The notes beneath the pieces were generated by a model, which saw only the letters and a program-made list of their open reading frames with translations, ran no database searches and was not told where the DNA came from. Positions 61,301 through 64,000 of a stretch of 64,000 nt of DNA are shown here, one piece after another. Each line of letters begins with the position of its first letter. Position 1 is the stretch's first letter. A program made the translations under genes and the position numbers. The stretch lies in contig NZ_JTAN02000012.1 in assembly GCF_000949135.2 (NCBI RefSeq), forward strand, positions 682,001-746,000. Direction: 5' to 3'. Source of the stretch: Burkholderia sp. USMB20. GTDB lineage: Bacteria > Pseudomonadota > Gammaproteobacteria > Burkholderiales > Burkholderiaceae.

Positions 61301-63109
61301 CCGTAGCTTGCGATTGGACCTGGCCGGCAATTCCGGCGGCCGTTGCCGCATCCTTCGCATCGACGGTGCGGCCCGTGGCGCTTACGGTCGTCGTGACAGC
61401 GGCCGAGGGCGTCTCGACCGCTGTGCTCGCGGCCACCGACTCATCCGCGTCCGACAGTGGCACGGCAAGCGGGCTTTGATGCGACGCGCCGAGCCCGGAA
61501 ACCGGCGGGCTGACGATGTCTTCCCAAGGCGCAAAGTCGATCGGGGCATCGAATGCCGGCGCGGCAGGGGCATCGGAGTCGTGTCGATGCTCGCCGTCCG
61601 CGTGACGCGTCGGCCCATCGGTTTCGACGCCGGGATCCGGCATGGCATGCCGCACGGCCTCGCCGAACGCCGGGGTACCCGTATCGATAGCAGGCACGCG
61701 TCCGCCCGGCTCGGCCGGCATGAATGCATCCAGCACGATCGGTGCGTCGTCGGATGGCGTCACGGCCTCGTCGAATGCCACGCCATCCGTATCGACAGCA
61801 GGCACGCGCATGCTCGGCTCCGCCGGCATGAATGCATCCAGCACGATCGGTGCGTCGTCATAGGCCGGCGCGGCTTCGTGCGCGTCCGGACGGACTGCGT
61901 CGCGGGGCGTGGCCTGATGCGCGTCCGCAACGATCCCGGCCGGTACGGCCGTCGACGCGGCGACGCTGCCCGCCGCTGCAACCGCGCCGGCCACGGTCGC
62001 CGCAGCGGCCGGCGCCGACGACGCATCGGCCTGCCGCACACCGTCCAGCGTCGCCCACTGCGCGGTACTGGCTTCGATCGAGCGCAGCGTGTCGTGAACG
62101 CTCGGTGCCGGCGTGATCGGCTCCGCGGGCTGTTGCACCCACGCATAGAGCGGCGCGGTGCGGGGGCCGGCGGCGCGGGGCGGCGTCGTGCGGCGTCCGG
62201 CGACTGGCCGGCGGCGCCGACGCCCGTCACCGGGCGGCGGCGTGCGCGGCGGCGTCGCGGCGGCCGGGCGCGGCGTGACGCGGTGCGCGGCGCGCCGGTT
62301 GCTTCAGCGCGGGCTGCGGCCGGTCGCGCGGCGGTCGGTTGCGGCCGAACGGGCTCGAACCCGGCGCAGCGGGGCCGGACTGGGGCGCGGCACCTGGCTG
62401 TTCGCGGCGGCGCGCGCGAGGCTGGGCGGTGCGCCGGTCGTCGGGGCGGCATGGCGCTCGTCGCGCCCGCTGCGGCGGCGGGGGCGTGCGATTGGCCGAC
62501 GTCGGCTTCAGCCAGCCGTCGGCGCGACCGGCTCGGCGAGCGGACGCGGCGCGGGCTTGCTGCGCGGCTTCGGCCGCGCCTGCGGATCGGGCTTCCACAA
62601 CGTCGGGGCGCGAATACCGGGCCGTTCTGCCGCGGCGCCATCGAGTTGACGGTATGGGCGGTGGTCGGCTGCACGATGTCGTCGTCGCGATGCAGCGCGC
62701 TGCGCGGCAGGTCGGCAACGCCGCGCACGTCGTCGTCGACGTCGCGCGCGAGCTTGACGCCGAACGACGTGTCGACCCACGCGGCGAACTGCCGCCAGCC
62801 GATGCCGGTCAGCCACGGCAGGCCCGCGAAGAACAGCACGACCATCGCGACCGGCGTGCCGATCGGGCCGAGCACATGCGCGAAGCCGTTCGAGAACGCG
62901 TGGCCGAGCGCATTCGAGTCGGGGCCCGACAGCGGGCTCGTCAGCGCGCAGCTCGCGACGAACACGGCCGCGAAGCCGAGCCACAGGCGAATCGAGCCGC
63001 GGCCGGCGAGTCCGCCGCCGCCGGGCAGCATCGTCTGAACGAGACGCCAGATGAGAAGGAGGAACCAGACGGCGGAGATGCCGAACCAGCCGAAGACAAC
63101 CGTGTGCAT
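58395..63109 (-). CDS. ftsK: DNA translocase FtsK, frameshifted in its linker as read
   Basis: From ATG 63109 the frame encodes membrane helices ([55 protein letters not shown]), then breaks near 62620. [20 protein letters not shown] continues in a second frame, and after its stop near 62515 [19 protein letters not shown] in a third. From about 62200 a fourth segment ([18 protein letters not shown]) runs on without a break to the stop at 58395. This long frame holds a Thr/Ala/Pro linker (~700 residues), the alpha/beta motor (Walker [15 protein letters not shown], Walker [12 protein letters not shown]) and a gamma winged helix ([24 protein letters not shown]). FtsK pumps DNA through the septum for dimer resolution. 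The total length is not a multiple of three. Sequence error is the likeliest cause. Confidence 0.85.
61681..61859. repeat. 108-base tandem duplication inside the ftsK linker
   Basis: Positions 61681-61751 and 61789-61859 are near-copies 108 bases (36 codons) apart. Each encodes [16 protein letters not shown] or [15 protein letters not shown] followed by a RVPA(I/V)DT stretch. The unit is in frame. Confidence 0.85.
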
Positions 63110-63289
63110 GCTTTGATGAAACAGGAAGAGGGCGGGGAGCGCGGTGCGCGACCCGCCGAGTTTAACCGGCCGACGAACAGGACTCTAAGGCAGTTTGAAG
63201 GCGTCGAAGCGCTTCCGGGCCGCGGGACGCATGCGTCCGGGATCCGCGCGCGGCGAAGGCGGCCGATCGGCCTTCGCCCGCGCGCTGCA

Positions 63290-63835
63290 TCAGGGGCTCC
63301 GGCGCGTGAAGGTCAGCGTCGCGCCGGCTTCGGTCACGATCTGCAACTGCTGCGGCTCGCGCATCTGCACGCCGGTCTTCCCGATGTGCGCGAGCGCATC
63401 GAGGTACGCGTGCTCGAGCTGGCCGCCGAGCGTGTTCGGGCATGCCATGCGCGTGCCGGCGAGCGGCCCGAAGCTCAGCAGGCCGTTCTTGAGCGCGTAG
63501 GTTCCCATATAGCGGTTGCAGCCCGAAAAGCCGCTGGCGCGCCGGACGCCCGCTTCGGTGGACAGCGCGAGCTTGATCGGCTCGCCGTTGTCGCCGTGCG
63601 GAATCGTGCGCGGCGTGCCGTCGGCGTTCACCCAGCTCGTGAGCTCCCAGCTCGTGTCGTCGAGCAGCTGGACGGCGGCGGGGTTGTACGGATCGGGTGC
63701 GGGGGCGGCGGAATCGGGGTGGGTCGGCATCGCGCAGGCGGCGAGAAGCGTGGCAAGCGTCAACGCGCAGAGCGGCGCGCGCAGCGGGCGAAGCAGGCCG
63801 GTGCGTGCGCGTGCGGCGGCGGACAGGTGGGACAT
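63290..63835 (-). CDS. META-domain (HslJ-like) lipoprotein
   Basis: 181 residues, ATG 63835 after GAGGAACGAGGCTC. The signal ends in a lipobox, LATLLAACAMP, so Cys34 is lipidated. After a Pro/Asp-rich spacer comes one META domain: LLDDTSWELTSWVNADGTPRTI, then SGFSGCNRYMGTYALKNGLLSFGPLAGTRMACP with the paired Cys, ending LQIVTEAGATLTFTRR. HslJ-like proteins are envelope proteins linked to antibiotic or heat tolerance, biochemical role unknown. Its stop is 180 bases from the ftsK start, same strand. Confidence 0.92.
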   Translation of the reverse strand: MSHLSAAARARTGLLRPLRAPLCALTLATLLAACAMPTHPDSAAPAPDPYNPAAVQLLDDTSWELTSWVNADGTPRTIPHGDNGEPIKLALSTEAGVRRASGFSGCNRYMGTYALKNGLLSFGPLAGTRMACPNTLGGQLEHAYLDALAHIGKTGVQMREPQQLQIVTEAGATLTFTRRSP

Positions 63836-64000
63836 GAGCCTCGTTCCTCATCGGATTCTGATCAAGGCGTAAGAGTAACGCACCCGCCCCGCGCGAGGCG
63901 AGCCGACACTTCGCGCGTGAAAACGTTCGCAATCCGCCCGCGAGCCTCGCGCGGCGGGGGGCGATGCGACGAAACCGGCCGGACCGGCGCGGGTGCGCGT

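Noticed and set aside
58326-61479. Long forward frames (870 and 388 codons) opposite ftsK
   Set aside because: Repeats of Gly/Arg or Ala/Val arise from the reverse complement of the Thr/Ala/Pro linker and motor; no start signal.

Overview
The window is high-GC chromosomal DNA of Burkholderia type, most likely the Burkholderia cepacia complex. This is inferred from the strong G/C third-position codon use, the gene families (intracellular PHB depolymerase, MctP-type permease with a DUF3311 partner, RsxB-Nth pair) and the general style of the proteins; no species can be named from sequence alone. It divides into an accessory left end (1-11485) and a core-like remainder (11486-64000).

Accessory region. 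Positions 1-11485 are the right end of an integrated element that stops at the 3' end of a tRNA-Arg(CCT) gene (11483-11557). It begins in phage virion genes (one cut by the window edge, a 653-residue protein with a lysozyme-like segment, a 715-residue glycine/alanine-rich protein). These are followed by small reverse-strand genes, a first tyrosine recombinase coupled to an AlpA-like regulator, a 23-residue membrane peptide, a HicA/HicB toxin-antitoxin pair, a membrane-anchored protein, the degraded C-terminus of a P4-type integrase, an Mrr-like nuclease and an intact P4-type integrase next to the tRNA. Three recombinase traces in 5.3 kb point to stacked insertions at one tRNA.

Core region, in order: rubredoxin; a DUF4399 periplasmic protein; the ABC-F ATPase Uup; topoisomerase IV (parE, parC) with a DnaA-box cluster before parE; a CopD-like membrane protein; a LysR regulator divergent from a PACE efflux pump; a chromate-transporter-family protein; a GGDEF-EAL protein; an aminotransferase-RidA-PhzF operon; an EamA exporter with a VOC protein; a MocR regulator; htpG behind a sigma-32-like promoter, then ubiC and a hypoxanthine-DNA glycosylase. 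A small lower-GC insert follows (a TraL-like ATPase plus an unknown protein), then PhoD phosphatase and a HigB/HigA pair. Next come a spermidine-synthase-like protein, DUF3311 plus MctP-type permease, transaldolase, BenE, a MoxR/VWA pair, two c-type cytochromes, DUF1841, a second EamA exporter, nth-rsxB, a TetR regulator, PhaZ, a GH15 hydrolase, a lactonase, FtsK and a META-domain lipoprotein.

Two core genes, rsxB and ftsK, read in more than one frame through their arginine/proline/alanine-rich linkers. Consensus errors in GC-rich sequence explain this more simply than true gene loss. The most useful leads are the DnaA boxes at parE, the stacked integrase remains with nuclease and toxin-antitoxin cargo, the TraL-like ATPase pair, perfect palindromes at the tetR, phaZ and lysR promoters, an octamer array after tetR, and the 23-residue peptide.
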